From Mycolicibacterium peregrinum (GTDB taxonomy: Bacteria > Actinomycetota > Actinomycetes > Mycobacteriales > Mycobacteriaceae), in contig NZ_LZSY01000095.1 in the NCBI RefSeq assembly GCF_001665625.1, positions 1 to 43,721 of the forward strand: a stretch of DNA of 43,721 nt, written 5' to 3'. A program made the translations under genes and the position numbers. Under the pieces are notes generated by a model. It was not told the DNA's origin and made no database searches. It worked only from the letters and a program-made list of their open reading frames with translations. Shown piece by piece: positions 1 to 8,826 of the stretch. Within the stretch, counting starts at the first letter, position 1; the number at the start of each line of letters is the position of its first letter.

Positions 1-110
1 CTGCTTCTTTCTCCGGCTCGGCTTCGTCCGCGCCGATCATGTTCGCCAGGCGCCCACTGATCAGCTCCTCGCCTGAGACGAGGACTGCAGCCCGTTACGG
101 GCAAACTCAG
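1..110. other. window edge, unassigned; possible 3' tail of a plus-strand gene
   Basis: No complete gene fits here. On the plus strand a frame is open from base 2 to a TGA at 74-76; it contains FLRLGFV, which loosely resembles the RxGF region of GNAT acetyltransferases. On the minus strand another frame (about 85 down to 1) also reads protein-like, with an acidic end, but has no start codon before ATG at 40. The plus-strand reading is favoured because the terminator at 117-142 would then lie between two convergent genes. The choice is uncertain because the window cuts the region. Confidence 0.2.
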
Positions 111-116
111 CATGGG

Positions 117-142
117 AAACGCGCGCCCTCAGGCGCGCGTTT
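117..142. terminator. bidirectional intrinsic terminator
   Basis: AAACGCGCGCC (117-127), a CTCA loop, and GGCGCGCGTTT (132-142) form a perfect 11-bp stem. It is followed by T-rich sequence on the plus strand and by TTTCCC on the minus strand. It starts three bases beyond the stop codon of the minus-strand small gene at 145-297, so it probably ends that transcript and perhaps a convergent plus-strand one. Confidence 0.75.
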
Positions 143-144
143 TC

Positions 145-297
145 TCATACTGCGGTGGGCAGCTCTTGGTAGTCGTCAAACTGCTCCGAGGTGTCGCCCT
201 CGACGAGGAAATCGCCGTGGTAGAGGGCCTCGAAGTCGACCTTGATGACATCTGCACTGGTGTCGTCGATCCACATGACACTGAGCGTATGGGTCAC
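145..297 (-). CDS. small acidic protein, unknown function
   Basis: This 50-residue frame starts at GTG 297 (THTLSVMWIDD...). An internal ATG at 276 would give 43 residues. It ends at TGA 145-147, directly followed by an intrinsic terminator. The protein is acidic, with many D and E residues and the end DDYQELPTAV, and has no signal peptide, membrane segment or cysteine. Codon use is strongly G/C at third positions over the whole frame, which together with the terminator suggests a real gene. I do not recognise the family. No clear Shine-Dalgarno sequence precedes either start. A 5-bp inverted repeat (CCTAC...GTAGG, about 342-357) lies upstream and could be regulatory. Confidence 0.5.
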   Translation of the reverse strand: MTHTLSVMWIDDTSADVIKVDFEALYHGDFLVEGDTSEQFDDYQELPTAV

Positions 298-521
298 TAT
301 TAAGGAATCTTTGAGTCACGGTTCGGAAAATGGTGGCAATCCTACTTTTGGGTAGGTTTCTGGCGAGTAGCTCCGACCGGCGGGCGTGCGTGGCTGTGAC
401 GGTGGCCGCGGGGGCGTGGCGGCCGGGTGGTTGCCGCCGATTTCTACGCAAGGGTCGCTTGGGCGCGCTGGCCGCAGCCCGGGTGTAGAAAACCGGCCGG
501 CGATCAAGCGCGAAAATGTGA

Positions 522-1058
522 TCAGGCACCCGGCTTGGTGAAGTGGATCGGATTGCTGGGGTTCAGCGCGATCCAGGTCACCACCGCGGCGACGACGCCG
601 ATCACCACGAGACCCACGGATGACCGGGCCGACACCCGGGAGCGGCCGAACACCCGGTGATCGACCGAGAACGCGCCGGCGCCGGTGAACAGCAGCGCGA
701 CGGCGGCGAATGCGGCCAGGAACGGAACGTTGAACGGCTGGGACCAGAAGGCGTCGGCCGAGACGTTCACCGCCCAGGCGTCGACCATTGCACCGATCAC
801 GGCGCAGGCGGCCAACGGGGTGAGGATGCCCAGGAGCAGGCCGATGCCGCCGAGGGTTTCGGCCGCCGTGACCATGAACGCGCCGAATGCGGGTAACCGC
901 CAACCGGCGGATTCCATGAATTCGACGGCGGTGCCGAAGTCGAATGCCTTGATCAGGCCGGCCTGCAGCATGGTCGCGCCGGTGGCGATGCGCAGGATGA
1001 GCAATCCGGTGTCGGTCATGCCGGTAGTCGTGGTTCCGGGGTCGCTGGTGATCGTCAT
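522..1058 (-). CDS. DoxX family membrane protein
   Basis: The 178-residue product has four hydrophobic segments, at roughly residues 17-37, 55-75, 80-100 and 108-130, plus a fifth near 145-165. It has the DoxX-type opening (LLILRIATGATMLQAGLIKAF) and the central GIGLLLG..TPLAA segment. DoxX proteins are small integral membrane proteins; in mycobacteria one member partners superoxide dismutase and SseA in a redox complex. No redox partner is adjacent here, so that role is only a family possibility. ATG 1058 is used; a second ATG 13 codons in (about 1019) would remove a Thr-rich leader and is also plausible. It is divergent from the MMPL gene. The 224 bases between it and the small gene at 145-297 hold no gene I can support. 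Confidence 0.8.
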   Translation of the reverse strand: MTITSDPGTTTTGMTDTGLLILRIATGATMLQAGLIKAFDFGTAVEFMESAGWRLPAFGAFMVTAAETLGGIGLLLGILTPLAACAVIGAMVDAWAVNVSADAFWSQPFNVPFLAAFAAVALLFTGAGAFSVDHRVFGRSRVSARSSVGLVVIGVVAAVVTWIALNPSNPIHFTKPGA

Positions 1059-1150
1059 GCCTTATTAGACGCACCGAACCCGCCGAATTCATCGCGTACG
1101 GGGAGTTGAACTCTTCGGTGCCGGTCGCCGTATGTAGAGCGAGGCCCACG

Positions 1151-1185
1151 TTGACGCTGGAAACTTACCGTTGTTAACTTAACGG
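1151..1185 (+). promoter_or_regulatory. predicted promoter of the MMPL operon with overlapping dyad
   Basis: A -35-like TTGACG (1151-1156) and a -10-like TAACTT (1175-1180) are separated by 18 bases. An imperfect dyad, CCGTTGTTAACTTAACGG (1168-1185), with arms CCGTT/AACGG and a GTTAAC core, overlaps the -10. It is a good position for repression by the TetR regulator encoded downstream (3518-4228). This is inference from position and symmetry only. Confidence 0.4.
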
Positions 1186-1212
1186 CGGTATTCATCGGGG
1201 GAAGGACACGCA

Positions 1213-3516
1213 GTGCTGCACCGAATCGCCCATCTGGCCCTCGCCGCACCGCGGCGGGTTCTTGTCGTGGCCGCACTGGCGATGGTCGCCGCAGGCATCT
1301 TCGGCATCCCGGTGGCCAAGAGCCTGTCAGCCGGCGGATTCCAGGACCCGACATCGGAATCGGCACGGGCCACGCAGCTGCTGTCGGACAAGTTCGCCCG
1401 CGGCGACATGCAGTTGGTCATCAGCGTCACCGACGACAACGCCGGCGCCCAGAGCCCCGCCGCACGAGCCGCAGGCGCGGACATCGCCGCCCAGCTCAAA
1501 GCATCGCCATTCGTGACCGAGGTCAGCTCGGCATGGACCGTGCCCGCACCGGCGGCGGCCACGCTCATCAGTAAGGACGGCAAGACCGGTCTGATCCTGG
1601 CCGGCATCACCGGCGGGGAGAGCGGCGCACAGAAACACGCCAAGGAGCTCACCGATCAACTCGTGCACGACCGCGACGGCGTCACCGTGCGCGCCGGCGG
1701 CGAGGCGATGATCTATGTCCAGATCAACGGGCAGAGCGAAAAAGACCTCTTGATGATGGAATCCATCGCGATCCCGTTGAGCTTCCTGGTGCTGGTGTGG
1801 GTGTTCGGTGGATTGCTCGCCGCGGCATTGCCGCTGGCCGTCGGGGGCTTCGCCATCCTGGGATCGCTGGCGGTGCTGCGCGGGTTCACCATGGTCACCG
1901 ACGTCTCGATCTTCGCCCTCAACCTCACCGTCGCCATGGGCCTGGCGTTGGCCATCGATTACACCCTGCTGATCGTCAGCCGCTACCGCGACGAACTCGC
2001 CGAGGGCGTCGACCCGGACCGGGCGTTGGTGCGCACCATGGTGACGGCCGGACGCACGGTGCTGTTCTCGGCGATGACGGTGGCGTTGTCGATGGTGGCG
2101 ATGGTGCTGTTCCCGATGTACTTCCTCAAGTCCTTCGCGTACGCGGGCATCGCGGTGGTGGCGCTCGCGGCATTCGCGGCCATTGTGGTGGCCCCGGCCG
2201 CCATCGCGCTGTTGGGTGACCGCCTGGACGCCTACGACGTGCGCCGGTTCATCCGCCGCGTCCTGGGCCGGCCGGAGCCCGTGCGTAAGCCCGTGGAGCA
2301 GACGTTCTGGTACCGCATGACCAAGCGCGTCATGCGCCGGTCGGTTCCGGTCGGGCTCGCCGTGATCGCGCTGCTGCTCATGCTGGGCGCCCCGTTCCTC
2401 GGCATCAAATGGGGATTCCCCGACGACCGGGTGCTGCCATCGTCGGCGTCGTCCCGTCAACTCGGCGACGAACTGCGCAACGACTTCGCCGTCGACTCGT
2501 CGACCGCCGTCACCGTGGTGCTGCCCGACGTGACCCGGCTGGCACCCGCCGAACTCGACCGCTATGCCGGCGATCTGTCCCGCGCCGCCGACGGGGTCTC
2601 CGTGTCCGCGCCCGGGGGCACCTTCGTCGACGGGCGCCGGGTCGGGCCGCCGACGTCGGGAACCGGAATAGCCGACGGCAGTGCCTATCTCACCGTCGGC
2701 AGCCATGTCCCGCTGTTCAGCGACGCCTCTGAGGCCCAGCTCGACGCGTTGCACGCCGTGCCTGCGCCGGCCGAGGTGCAGTTCACCGGGCTCGCGCAGG
2801 TCAACCGGGACAGCTCACACGCGATCACCTCCCGGTTGCCGCTGGTGCTGGGCATCATCGCCGCGATCACTTTCGTGTTGTTGTTCCTGCTCACCGGCAG
2901 CGTGGTGCTGCCGTTGAAAGCGTTGGTGCTCAACGTGTTGTCGCTGTCGGCGGCGTTCGGTGCGTTGGTGTGGATCTTCCAGGACGGACACCTGGGCGCG
3001 CTCGGGACGACATCGACGGGCACCTTGGTGGCCAACCTGCCGGTGTTGTTGTTCTGCATCGCATTCGGGTTGTCGATGGACTACGAGGTGTTCCTGGTCT
3101 CGCGCATCCGCGAATACTGGCTCGAATCCGGCCAGACCCGAGAGGATAACGACGAGAGCGTCGCGCTCGGGCTGGCCCGCACCGGCCGGGTGGTAACGGC
3201 AGCGGCACTGCTGATGTCGATCTCGTTCGCGGCGCTGATCGCCGCTCAGGTCGCCTTCATGCGGATGTTCGGCCTCGGCCTGACCATCGCGGTACTCGTC
3301 GACGCCACCTTGGTGCGCATGTTGTTGGTGCCGGCCTTCATGCACCTGATGGGACAGTGGAACTGGTGGGCGCCCGCACCGTTGGCTCGGCTGCACAAGC
3401 GAATCGGGATCAGTGAGTCGGGACCGGCCGAGTCGGACGCCATCGGAGCCGGCGATGCTCCCACGGACCGGGACAAGCGTGAGCCGGCCGATGCCTGCGT
3501 GAAGGACGCTGGTTAG
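1213..3516 (+). CDS. MMPL family RND transporter
   Basis: The 767-residue protein is an inner-membrane exporter of the mycobacterial membrane protein large (RND) family, which moves lipids or small molecules using proton motive force. It has one N-terminal membrane helix (about 14-34), a first periplasmic domain (about 35-175), a five-helix bundle (about 180-335), a second periplasmic domain and a second bundle (about 550-720). The paired Asp-Tyr motifs typical of the proton relay are present at D249-Y250 (AIDYTLLIVSRYRDE) and D623-Y624 (SMDYEVFLVSR). GTG 1213 follows a GGGGGAAGGA ribosome site. It is followed by TetR (1-base gap) and a methyltransferase. In H37Rv the gene preceding Rv1147 is split as mmpL13a/mmpL13b; synteny suggests this is the intact equivalent. 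The substrate is unknown. Confidence 0.9.
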   Translation: MLHRIAHLALAAPRRVLVVAALAMVAAGIFGIPVAKSLSAGGFQDPTSESARATQLLSDKFARGDMQLVISVTDDNAGAQSPAARAAGADIAAQLKASPFVTEVSSAWTVPAPAAATLISKDGKTGLILAGITGGESGAQKHAKELTDQLVHDRDGVTVRAGGEAMIYVQINGQSEKDLLMMESIAIPLSFLVLVWVFGGLLAAALPLAVGGFAILGSLAVLRGFTMVTDVSIFALNLTVAMGLALAIDYTLLIVSRYRDELAEGVDPDRALVRTMVTAGRTVLFSAMTVALSMVAMVLFPMYFLKSFAYAGIAVVALAAFAAIVVAPAAIALLGDRLDAYDVRRFIRRVLGRPEPVRKPVEQTFWYRMTKRVMRRSVPVGLAVIALLLMLGAPFLGIKWGFPDDRVLPSSASSRQLGDELRNDFAVDSSTAVTVVLPDVTRLAPAELDRYAGDLSRAADGVSVSAPGGTFVDGRRVGPPTSGTGIADGSAYLTVGSHVPLFSDASEAQLDALHAVPAPAEVQFTGLAQVNRDSSHAITSRLPLVLGIIAAITFVLLFLLTGSVVLPLKALVLNVLSLSAAFGALVWIFQDGHLGALGTTSTGTLVANLPVLLFCIAFGLSMDYEVFLVSRIREYWLESGQTREDNDESVALGLARTGRVVTAAALLMSISFAALIAAQVAFMRMFGLGLTIAVLVDATLVRMLLVPAFMHLMGQWNWWAPAPLARLHKRIGISESGPAESDAIGAGDAPTDRDKREPADACVKDAG

Positions 3517-3517
3517 C

Positions 3518-4228
3518 GTGGTCATGCAATCGCGCAAGCGGCGCCGCGCCCCTCGTGGCTCCGGGGAGCTGCTGCGCGATGAGATCCTCGACGCCACAAC
3601 CGAACTACTGCTGGAAACCGGTCATGCCAAGGCCGTCTCGATCCGGTCGGTCGCTCAGCAGGTCGGGGTCACACCGCCGTCGATCTACCTGCACTTCGAG
3701 GACAAGGACGCGCTGCTGGATGCAGTGTGTTCGCGGTATTTCGAGAAACTCGACGAGGAGATGCAGCGCGCCGCCGCCGACCACGACTCGACCATCGAGG
3801 TGTTGCGTGCGCAGGGACACGCCTACGTGAACTTCGCGCGACGCACACCCGAGTTGTACCGCCTGGCGACCATGGGTGAGGGCAGGCCCGGCAGTGACGT
3901 CGACGTCGCACTCAACAGCTCTGCGTTCCAACACATGCGCGCTGCCATGGAGGCGCTGATCGCCGAGGGCGTGTATCCGCCCGGCGACCCCACGATGCTG
4001 GCGTTGGAACTGTGGACCGCGGCGCACGGGGTTGCCGCGATCCTGATCTCCAAGCCGTATCTGCCGTGGGGAGATGTCGAGGAGTTCACCGACCGCGTGC
4101 TACGTGCGGTGTCCACCGGCCAGATCGTCTCGGGGATCATCGGAACCGACCTCGCACCTGCCGAAGCAATCGCACGGTTGCAGGGCTTGGCCAGTGAACC
4201 CGCCGACCAAGGCGCCGACGAAGGGTAG
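3518..4228 (+). CDS. TetR family regulator (WHG-type C-terminal domain)
   Basis: The N-terminal helix-turn-helix lies at about residues 18-66 and contains VAQQVGVTPPSIYLHFEDKD, the standard TetR recognition-helix layout. The C-terminal ligand domain contains ELWTAAHGVAAILI, the W..HG signature of the TetR_C_13/WHG subgroup. The GTG start lies one base after the MMPL stop, so translation is probably coupled; ATG at 3524 is an alternative. It most likely represses the MMPL-TetR-methyltransferase operon through the dyad at 1168-1185. The ligand is unknown. Confidence 0.88.
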   Translation: MVMQSRKRRRAPRGSGELLRDEILDATTELLLETGHAKAVSIRSVAQQVGVTPPSIYLHFEDKDALLDAVCSRYFEKLDEEMQRAAADHDSTIEVLRAQGHAYVNFARRTPELYRLATMGEGRPGSDVDVALNSSAFQHMRAAMEALIAEGVYPPGDPTMLALELWTAAHGVAAILISKPYLPWGDVEEFTDRVLRAVSTGQIVSGIIGTDLAPAEAIARLQGLASEPADQGADEG

Positions 4229-4233
4229 AAGCC

Positions 4234-4869
4234 GTGACTGACAAGACCGTCGACAATCCGTTCTTCGCCCGGGTGTGGAAGACGCTGTCGAGTTCGGAGC
4301 CCAAGGCACTGCGCCGGCTGCGCGGTGACAACCTCGCCGGACTCAGCGGCCGGGTGCTGGAGATCGGTGCAGGTACCGGGACGAACTTTGCCTTCTATCC
4401 GTCGACGGTGACCGAGGTGGTCGCCATCGAGCCCGAACGTCACCTTGCCGAAGTGGCCCGCAGCGCGGCGACGCGGGCCCCGGTGCCAGTGACCGTCACC
4501 AGCGACACCGCCGAGAAGTTCAGCAGCGCAGAGCCGTTCGACGCGGTGGTCTGCTCACTGGTGCTGTGCTCGATCGATCAACCCGATACGGTGCTGCGCC
4601 AGTTGTTTTCGATTGTCCGGCCAGGTGGCGAACTGCGGTACCTGGAGCATGTCGCCGGTCTCGGCTGGCGGGCCGGAATGCAGCGCGTGGCCGATGCCAC
4701 CGTGTGGCCGCGGTTGTTCGGCAACTGCCACACCCACCGGCACACCGAGCAGGCGATCGCCGACAGTGGATTCCAGGTTGAGACTGCGCACCGTGAGATG
4801 GCGATGCCGGCCTGGGTGCCGCTGCCGGTGACGGAGTTCGCGATCGGGCGTGCGGTCAGGCCGGCCTAG
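4234..4869 (+). CDS. class I SAM-dependent methyltransferase (Rv1147-like)
   Basis: The 211-residue product has SAM-binding motif [12 protein letters not shown] (residues 41-51), followed by an acidic residue at the end of strand 2 (VVAIEPE) and a conserved [12 protein letters not shown] segment. This matches the UbiE/METTL7-like class I fold, which methylates small molecules or lipids. It starts at GTG 4234, five bases after the TetR stop, so it belongs to the MMPL operon; it might modify a substrate that MMPL exports (inference). Its TAG stop overlaps the stop of the convergent sirtuin gene in a shared CTAG at 4866-4869. Its position corresponds to Rv1147 in M. tuberculosis. Confidence 0.85.
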   Translation: MTDKTVDNPFFARVWKTLSSSEPKALRRLRGDNLAGLSGRVLEIGAGTGTNFAFYPSTVTEVVAIEPERHLAEVARSAATRAPVPVTVTSDTAEKFSSAEPFDAVVCSLVLCSIDQPDTVLRQLFSIVRPGGELRYLEHVAGLGWRAGMQRVADATVWPRLFGNCHTHRHTEQAIADSGFQVETAHREMAMPAWVPLPVTEFAIGRAVRPA

Positions 4870-5594
4870 CCGGCGTCGCGAGTACCGAGGAGCGTCGGCA
4901 ACCGCTGCAGCAGATTCGGCAGGGAGCCGCCCGCGGTCTCGCGGAGTGAGAGCGTCGCGCTGTCCGACAGCGGGGTGCGTTCCGGATTGACCTCGACCAC
5001 CACGGTGCCTGCGGCGACGGCGGCTTCGGCCAGCCCCGCCGCGGGATAGACGATCGAGCTGGTGCCCACCACGATCACCACATCGGCGTTGCTGACGGCC
5101 AGTACTGACCGTTGCCAGGCATCGTCGGGCAGCGGCTCGCCGAACCACACGACGCTCGGCCGGATCAGGCCGCCGCACGGGCAAACCGGAGGTTCGATCG
5201 TCTCGACCGGCTCAGGCATCTCGGGCAGCTCGCCCTCGAACTTCGAACCACATGCGTCGCAACGGAACTCGAACAAGTTGCCGTGTAGGTGGTAGACGTT
5301 CGTACTGCCGGCGCGCTCGTGCAGGTTGTCGACGTTCTGGGTGATGACGTGGACGTCGGCGAAGTCCTGCCAGGCGGCCACGGCCCGATGTCCGTCGTTG
5401 GGCTGCACGTGGGACATCATGTAGTGGCGCCACAGATACCAGGCCCAGACTTTCTCCGGGTGCCGCTGCCAGCCTTCGATGCTGGAGATCTCGTAGGGGT
5501 CCACCTTTGCCCACAGGCCCGTTTCGACGTCGCGGAACGTAGGTACACCGCTCTCCGCCGAGATTCCGGCACCACTGAGGACAGTCACTTGCAC
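4866..5594 (-). CDS. cobB: NAD-dependent protein deacylase (sirtuin, Rv1151c-like)
   Basis: The 242-residue protein has the sirtuin set: [15 protein letters not shown] (7-21) for NAD binding, TQNVDNLH (85-92), the catalytic His in HLHG (H104), a zinc site of C112, C115, C138 and C140, and a late VVGTSS segment. A Tyr-x-x-Arg pair (Y53, R56) in AWYLWRHY matches the class III pattern that binds acidic acyl groups, so desuccinylase or demalonylase activity is likely beside deacetylation. It is a cytosolic enzyme; in mycobacteria it reverses lysine acylation of enzymes such as acetyl-CoA synthetase. The start is GTG 5594, with a second GTG at 5588 possible. It is convergent with the methyltransferase and divergent from GntR. 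Confidence 0.92.
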   Translation of the reverse strand: MQVTVLSGAGISAESGVPTFRDVETGLWAKVDPYEISSIEGWQRHPEKVWAWYLWRHYMMSHVQPNDGHRAVAAWQDFADVHVITQNVDNLHERAGSTNVYHLHGNLFEFRCDACGSKFEGELPEMPEPVETIEPPVCPCGGLIRPSVVWFGEPLPDDAWQRSVLAVSNADVVIVVGTSSIVYPAAGLAEAAVAAGTVVVEVNPERTPLSDSATLSLRETAGGSLPNLLQRLPTLLGTRDAG

Positions 5595-5631
5595 ATCACC
5601 AACGTAGTCGGTTTGGGTGATACTTGAGCAC

Positions 5632-5997
5632 GTGGTTGAGTTGGGGGATTGGGTTCTGATTGATTCGAGCGCGGAAAAGCCGCTGTTCGATCAACTCCGG
5701 ATCCAGATTATCGAGGGCATCCGGCAGGGGCGCCTGACGCCGGGTACCCGGTTGCCGACGGTGCGTGAGCTGGCGGCGAAGGTCGGGCTTGCGGTGAACA
5801 CCGTGGCCAGGGCCTATCGCGAGTTGGAGTCGGCGGGGGTGTTGGAGACCCGGGGGCGGTACGGCACCTTCGTCGCACGGGCCGATCCGGCCGATGCCGC
5901 GATGGCCGCCGCCGCGCATTCGTTCGCCGAGGCCGCCCATGCGCTGGGGATCGGCAAGGCCGACGCCCTGCGTTATCTGGACAGCGCGTTCGACTGA
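5632..5997 (+). CDS. GntR family regulator, YtrA-like (Rv1152-like)
   Basis: The 121-residue protein is a winged helix-turn-helix with little else: [34 protein letters not shown] and [27 protein letters not shown] are typical of short YtrA-type GntR regulators, which lack a large effector domain. GTG 5632 was chosen because a -10-like GATACT (5619-5624) ends seven bases before it, which would make the message leaderless; an upstream in-frame GTG at 5617 would lie within the promoter. It is divergent from the sirtuin gene across a short gap, as in Rv1151c-Rv1152. The target is unknown, though the neighbouring sirtuin and its own promoter are likely. Confidence 0.85.
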   Translation: MVELGDWVLIDSSAEKPLFDQLRIQIIEGIRQGRLTPGTRLPTVRELAAKVGLAVNTVARAYRELESAGVLETRGRYGTFVARADPADAAMAAAAHSFAEAAHALGIGKADALRYLDSAFD

Positions 5998-6008
5998 TCC
6001 GGGCTGGC

Positions 6009-7274
6009 TCAGCCGGTCCGGATGCCGTGCCAGCGGTGCACATCCAGGGCGACGGCTACCGCGACACTGTTTTCGGCGAGCGGGCGGGGCAGGAGCTGGT
6101 CGGCGCGAGCCAGTCGTCGCAGCAGCGTGTTGCGGTGGAGGTACAACCGTGCCGCGGCGCGTGAGGCGTTGCACTGTTCGTCGACGAATACCCTTACCGT
6201 TTCCTGTAATTCAGGGTCGGCGGTCTCAAGATCGCCGAGATTGCGGCTGACGAACTCGGCGGCACGATCGGGGTCGGCGGTGACCAGTGCGACGAGTTCG
6301 ACGTCGGCGAACTTTGCGATCTGCTGTGTGGAGTGCAGCCGGGCCATCATCTGCTGTGTGGTGATCGCGTCGAAGTGGCTGCGCCGGAACCCATCCAGAC
6401 CGTCGGACGGCGGGCCGATGGCGATCCGGACGCCGTCCAACTCTGCGGCGACGCGGGTGAGTGCCTGGAAGCCGTGCTGAACATCGGCGCCACCTGCGGC
6501 CCACACCCAGCGGGTGGCGGTGCTGGCCAGCACGCTCAACGGCCGCGGATCGCCGCAGTCCTGGCCGAATGCCTCGGCGGCCCGGTCCAATCCGGACAGG
6601 TCGCCCGCCGGGTCCTCGCTCCAGATCACCGCCGCGGTGTGCGTTCCGGTGAGCGCGTGGCCCAGGCGCGCCTCGGCGCGCTGCCGGGGGATCGGGGCGC
6701 CCTCCAGCAGGAGCGCGACGGTCTCGCGCCGTTCGGCATGGGTGCCGCGGGTCAGGTCATCGCGTTCCAGGTCGATCTGGGCAGCGATCCCGGCCAGCGT
6801 GGCGTCGACGAACGCACTGATGGACTGCGAGCACACGTCGAGCATCTCGTGTAGTTCGCCGGGGTCGGACGTGAGCTCGAAGGCGATCTCCATGAGCCGG
6901 CGCCACGCCACACCCTCGCCGACCCGATACGCATCCAGGGGGAACTCGCTGACGCCGCGGCGCACCAGTTCCCGCGCGATGCTGAGTGGCTCCGGACCGG
7001 TATTCGGCGGCACCGGAGCACCTGGATCGCGCACATTCGCCGTGCCCCAGAAGAACAGGTTGGCGTGGTTACTGCGGACGACCGCGCCGGCGAGCTCGGG
7101 GTCGGACGCGATTGCCGGGCTGGCGGCCAACACTGCGGCATCGAATTCGTCGAGCCATTCCTGGCGGGGGTTGAGCACTATCTGTGCGCATTGCCGGATC
7201 AGGTCCTGCGCCCGAGGTGACGGTGGCTTCCACGCCATCACCCCAGCGTAGATCTGTGGTGCAAACTGCACCAT
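6009..7274 (-). CDS. PucR/CdaR family transcriptional regulator
   Basis: This 421-residue protein has a C-terminal helix-turn-helix of the PucR type (about residues 365-410: TVRVFVDEQCNASRAAARLY, then LHRNTLLRRLARADQLL) preceded by a GGDEF-like CdaR region. The N-terminal half probably senses a metabolite. The frame is open to 7394, but residues before ATG 7274 read like non-coding sequence. A minus-strand -10-like TACGGT (7285-7280) ends five bases before that ATG, supporting it; ATG at 7238 is another option. It is divergent from the EthA-like monooxygenase with two dyads between them, so it is the likely regulator of that enzyme (inference). Confidence 0.85.
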   Translation of the reverse strand: MVQFAPQIYAGVMAWKPPSPRAQDLIRQCAQIVLNPRQEWLDEFDAAVLAASPAIASDPELAGAVVRSNHANLFFWGTANVRDPGAPVPPNTGPEPLSIARELVRRGVSEFPLDAYRVGEGVAWRRLMEIAFELTSDPGELHEMLDVCSQSISAFVDATLAGIAAQIDLERDDLTRGTHAERRETVALLLEGAPIPRQRAEARLGHALTGTHTAAVIWSEDPAGDLSGLDRAAEAFGQDCGDPRPLSVLASTATRWVWAAGGADVQHGFQALTRVAAELDGVRIAIGPPSDGLDGFRRSHFDAITTQQMMARLHSTQQIAKFADVELVALVTADPDRAAEFVSRNLGDLETADPELQETVRVFVDEQCNASRAAARLYLHRNTLLRRLARADQLLPRPLAENSVAVAVALDVHRWHGIRTG

Positions 7275-7288
7275 CGGATACCGTAAAT

Positions 7289-7325
7289 TTGGAACTTCCA
7301 ACCTTGGGCGACGGTCGGCTGACCG
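7289..7325. promoter_or_regulatory. two dyads in the pucR-type/monooxygenase divergent promoter region
   Basis: TTGGAACTTCCAA (7289-7301) is a perfect 6-1-6 palindrome. CGGTC-GGCT-GACCG (7312-7325) is a second inverted repeat with 5-bp arms. Both lie in the 64-base gap between the divergent regulator and the monooxygenase; the first sits just upstream of the regulator's predicted -10. Operator function is inferred from symmetry and position. Confidence 0.45.
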
Positions 7326-7338
7326 CAACCATTGAGAC

Positions 7339-8817
7339 ATGAACCACACCGAACACGTCGACGTACTCATCATCGGCGCCGGAATCTCCGGCATCGGTGC
7401 CGCCTACTACCTGCAGCGCGAACACCCGGGCCGCAGCTACACGATCCTGGAGGCCCGTGGCGCTACCGGCGGCACGTGGGACCTGTTCCGTTACCCGGGC
7501 ATTCGGTCGGACTCAGACCTGCACACCTTCGGGTACGAATTCAAACCGTGGCGCGACGAGCACGCCATCGCGACCGCCGACAAGATCCTGGCCTACCTGC
7601 GCGAGACGGTGTCGGAGAACGGCATCGACCGCCACATCCGGTTGCACCACAAGGTGCTCGGCGCGGCCTGGGACTCCGCGACTGCCGCCTGGACCGTGGA
7701 CATCGAGCGGACCGGCAGTGACGACGCGGATCCCGAACTCGTGCAGATCTCGGCGAACTGGGTGTTCTGCGGTGGCGGGTACTACCGCTACGACCAGGGC
7801 TACACCCCGACCTTCGAAGGTCAGGACCAGTTCACCGGACGTATCGTGCATCCGCAGCACTGGCCGGAGGATCTCGACTACACCGGCAAGAAGGTCGTCG
7901 TGATCGGCAGCGGTGCCACCGCGGTGACGCTGGTGCCGTCGATGGCGCCGACCGCCGGGCACGTCACGATGCTGCAGCGCTCACCCACCTACGTGCTTCC
8001 CGTCCCGGCCAAGGACGCCTTCGCCAACACCGCCAGGCGGCTGCTGGGTGACCGCCTCGGGTATGCCGCGGCCCGGCGCAAGAACATCATCAAGCAGCGC
8101 TCCGTCTACGTGCTGTGCCAGAAGTACCCGACGGCCGCCCGGTGGCTGATCCAGAAGGTCAACGCCGCCAAGCTGCCCAAGGGCTACCCCGTCGACGAGC
8201 ACTTCGCGCCCCACTACAACCCGTGGGACCAGCGGTTGTGCGCCGTACCCGACGGCGACCTTTTCGAGGCCATCAGCAACGGCAGCGCCTCGGTGGTCAC
8301 CGACCGCATCGCGACGTTCACCGAGAACGGAATCCTGCTGGAGTCCGGCCGTGAGCTTGACGCCGACATCATCGTCACCGCAACGGGTCTCAACATCCAG
8401 CTGTTCGGCGGGATGTCGCTGACCGTCGATGGCGCACCGGTGGACCTCGCCGACACGGTCGCCTACAAGGGCATCATGCTCTCGGGCGTGCCGAACTTCG
8501 CCTTCGCCTTCGGCTACACCAACTCGTCATGGACGCTCAAGGTCGGGTTGCTCTGCGAGCACTTCTGCCGGTTGTTGAAGCACATGGACGACAACGGTTT
8601 CGACGTCGTCCGGCCGGAGTTCGCCGGCGGTCAGACCCGCCCCCTCCTGGATTTCGGGGCCGGGTACGTGCAGCGTGCCATCGACGAGATTCCCCGCCAG
8701 GGGGTCGACGGACCGTGGCAGATGACCATGAACTACACGTTGGATGCCGAGACGTTGCGCAACGGACCCGTCGAGGACCCTCACCTCAGGTTCGAAAAGT
8801 CCTTGGTGGCCGTCTAG
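7339..8817 (+). CDS. EthA-like flavin-containing Baeyer-Villiger monooxygenase
   Basis: The 492-residue protein closely resembles mycobacterial EthA in length and motifs: an FAD-binding GAGISG at residues 13-18, the Baeyer-Villiger fingerprint FTGRIVHPQHW (165-175), a second nucleotide-binding GSGATA (190-195) for NADPH, and GTWDLFRYPGIRSDSDLHT near the front. Family members insert oxygen beside ketones or oxidise sulfur; EthA also activates ethionamide. The native substrate here is unknown. It is divergent from a PucR regulator rather than the EthR-type TetR that controls ethA in M. tuberculosis, so this may be a paralogue. It ends nine bases before the convergent methyltransferase. Confidence 0.9.
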   Translation: MNHTEHVDVLIIGAGISGIGAAYYLQREHPGRSYTILEARGATGGTWDLFRYPGIRSDSDLHTFGYEFKPWRDEHAIATADKILAYLRETVSENGIDRHIRLHHKVLGAAWDSATAAWTVDIERTGSDDADPELVQISANWVFCGGGYYRYDQGYTPTFEGQDQFTGRIVHPQHWPEDLDYTGKKVVVIGSGATAVTLVPSMAPTAGHVTMLQRSPTYVLPVPAKDAFANTARRLLGDRLGYAAARRKNIIKQRSVYVLCQKYPTAARWLIQKVNAAKLPKGYPVDEHFAPHYNPWDQRLCAVPDGDLFEAISNGSASVVTDRIATFTENGILLESGRELDADIIVTATGLNIQLFGGMSLTVDGAPVDLADTVAYKGIMLSGVPNFAFAFGYTNSSWTLKVGLLCEHFCRLLKHMDDNGFDVVRPEFAGGQTRPLLDFGAGYVQRAIDEIPRQGVDGPWQMTMNYTLDAETLRNGPVEDPHLRFEKSLVAV

Positions 8818-8826
8818 TTCGGCGGA

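Noticed and set aside
1327..2754. 475-codon minus-strand frame inside the MMPL gene
   Set aside because: It is an antisense shadow: His/Gln/Arg-rich composition typical of the opposite strand of high-GC coding DNA, with no domain.
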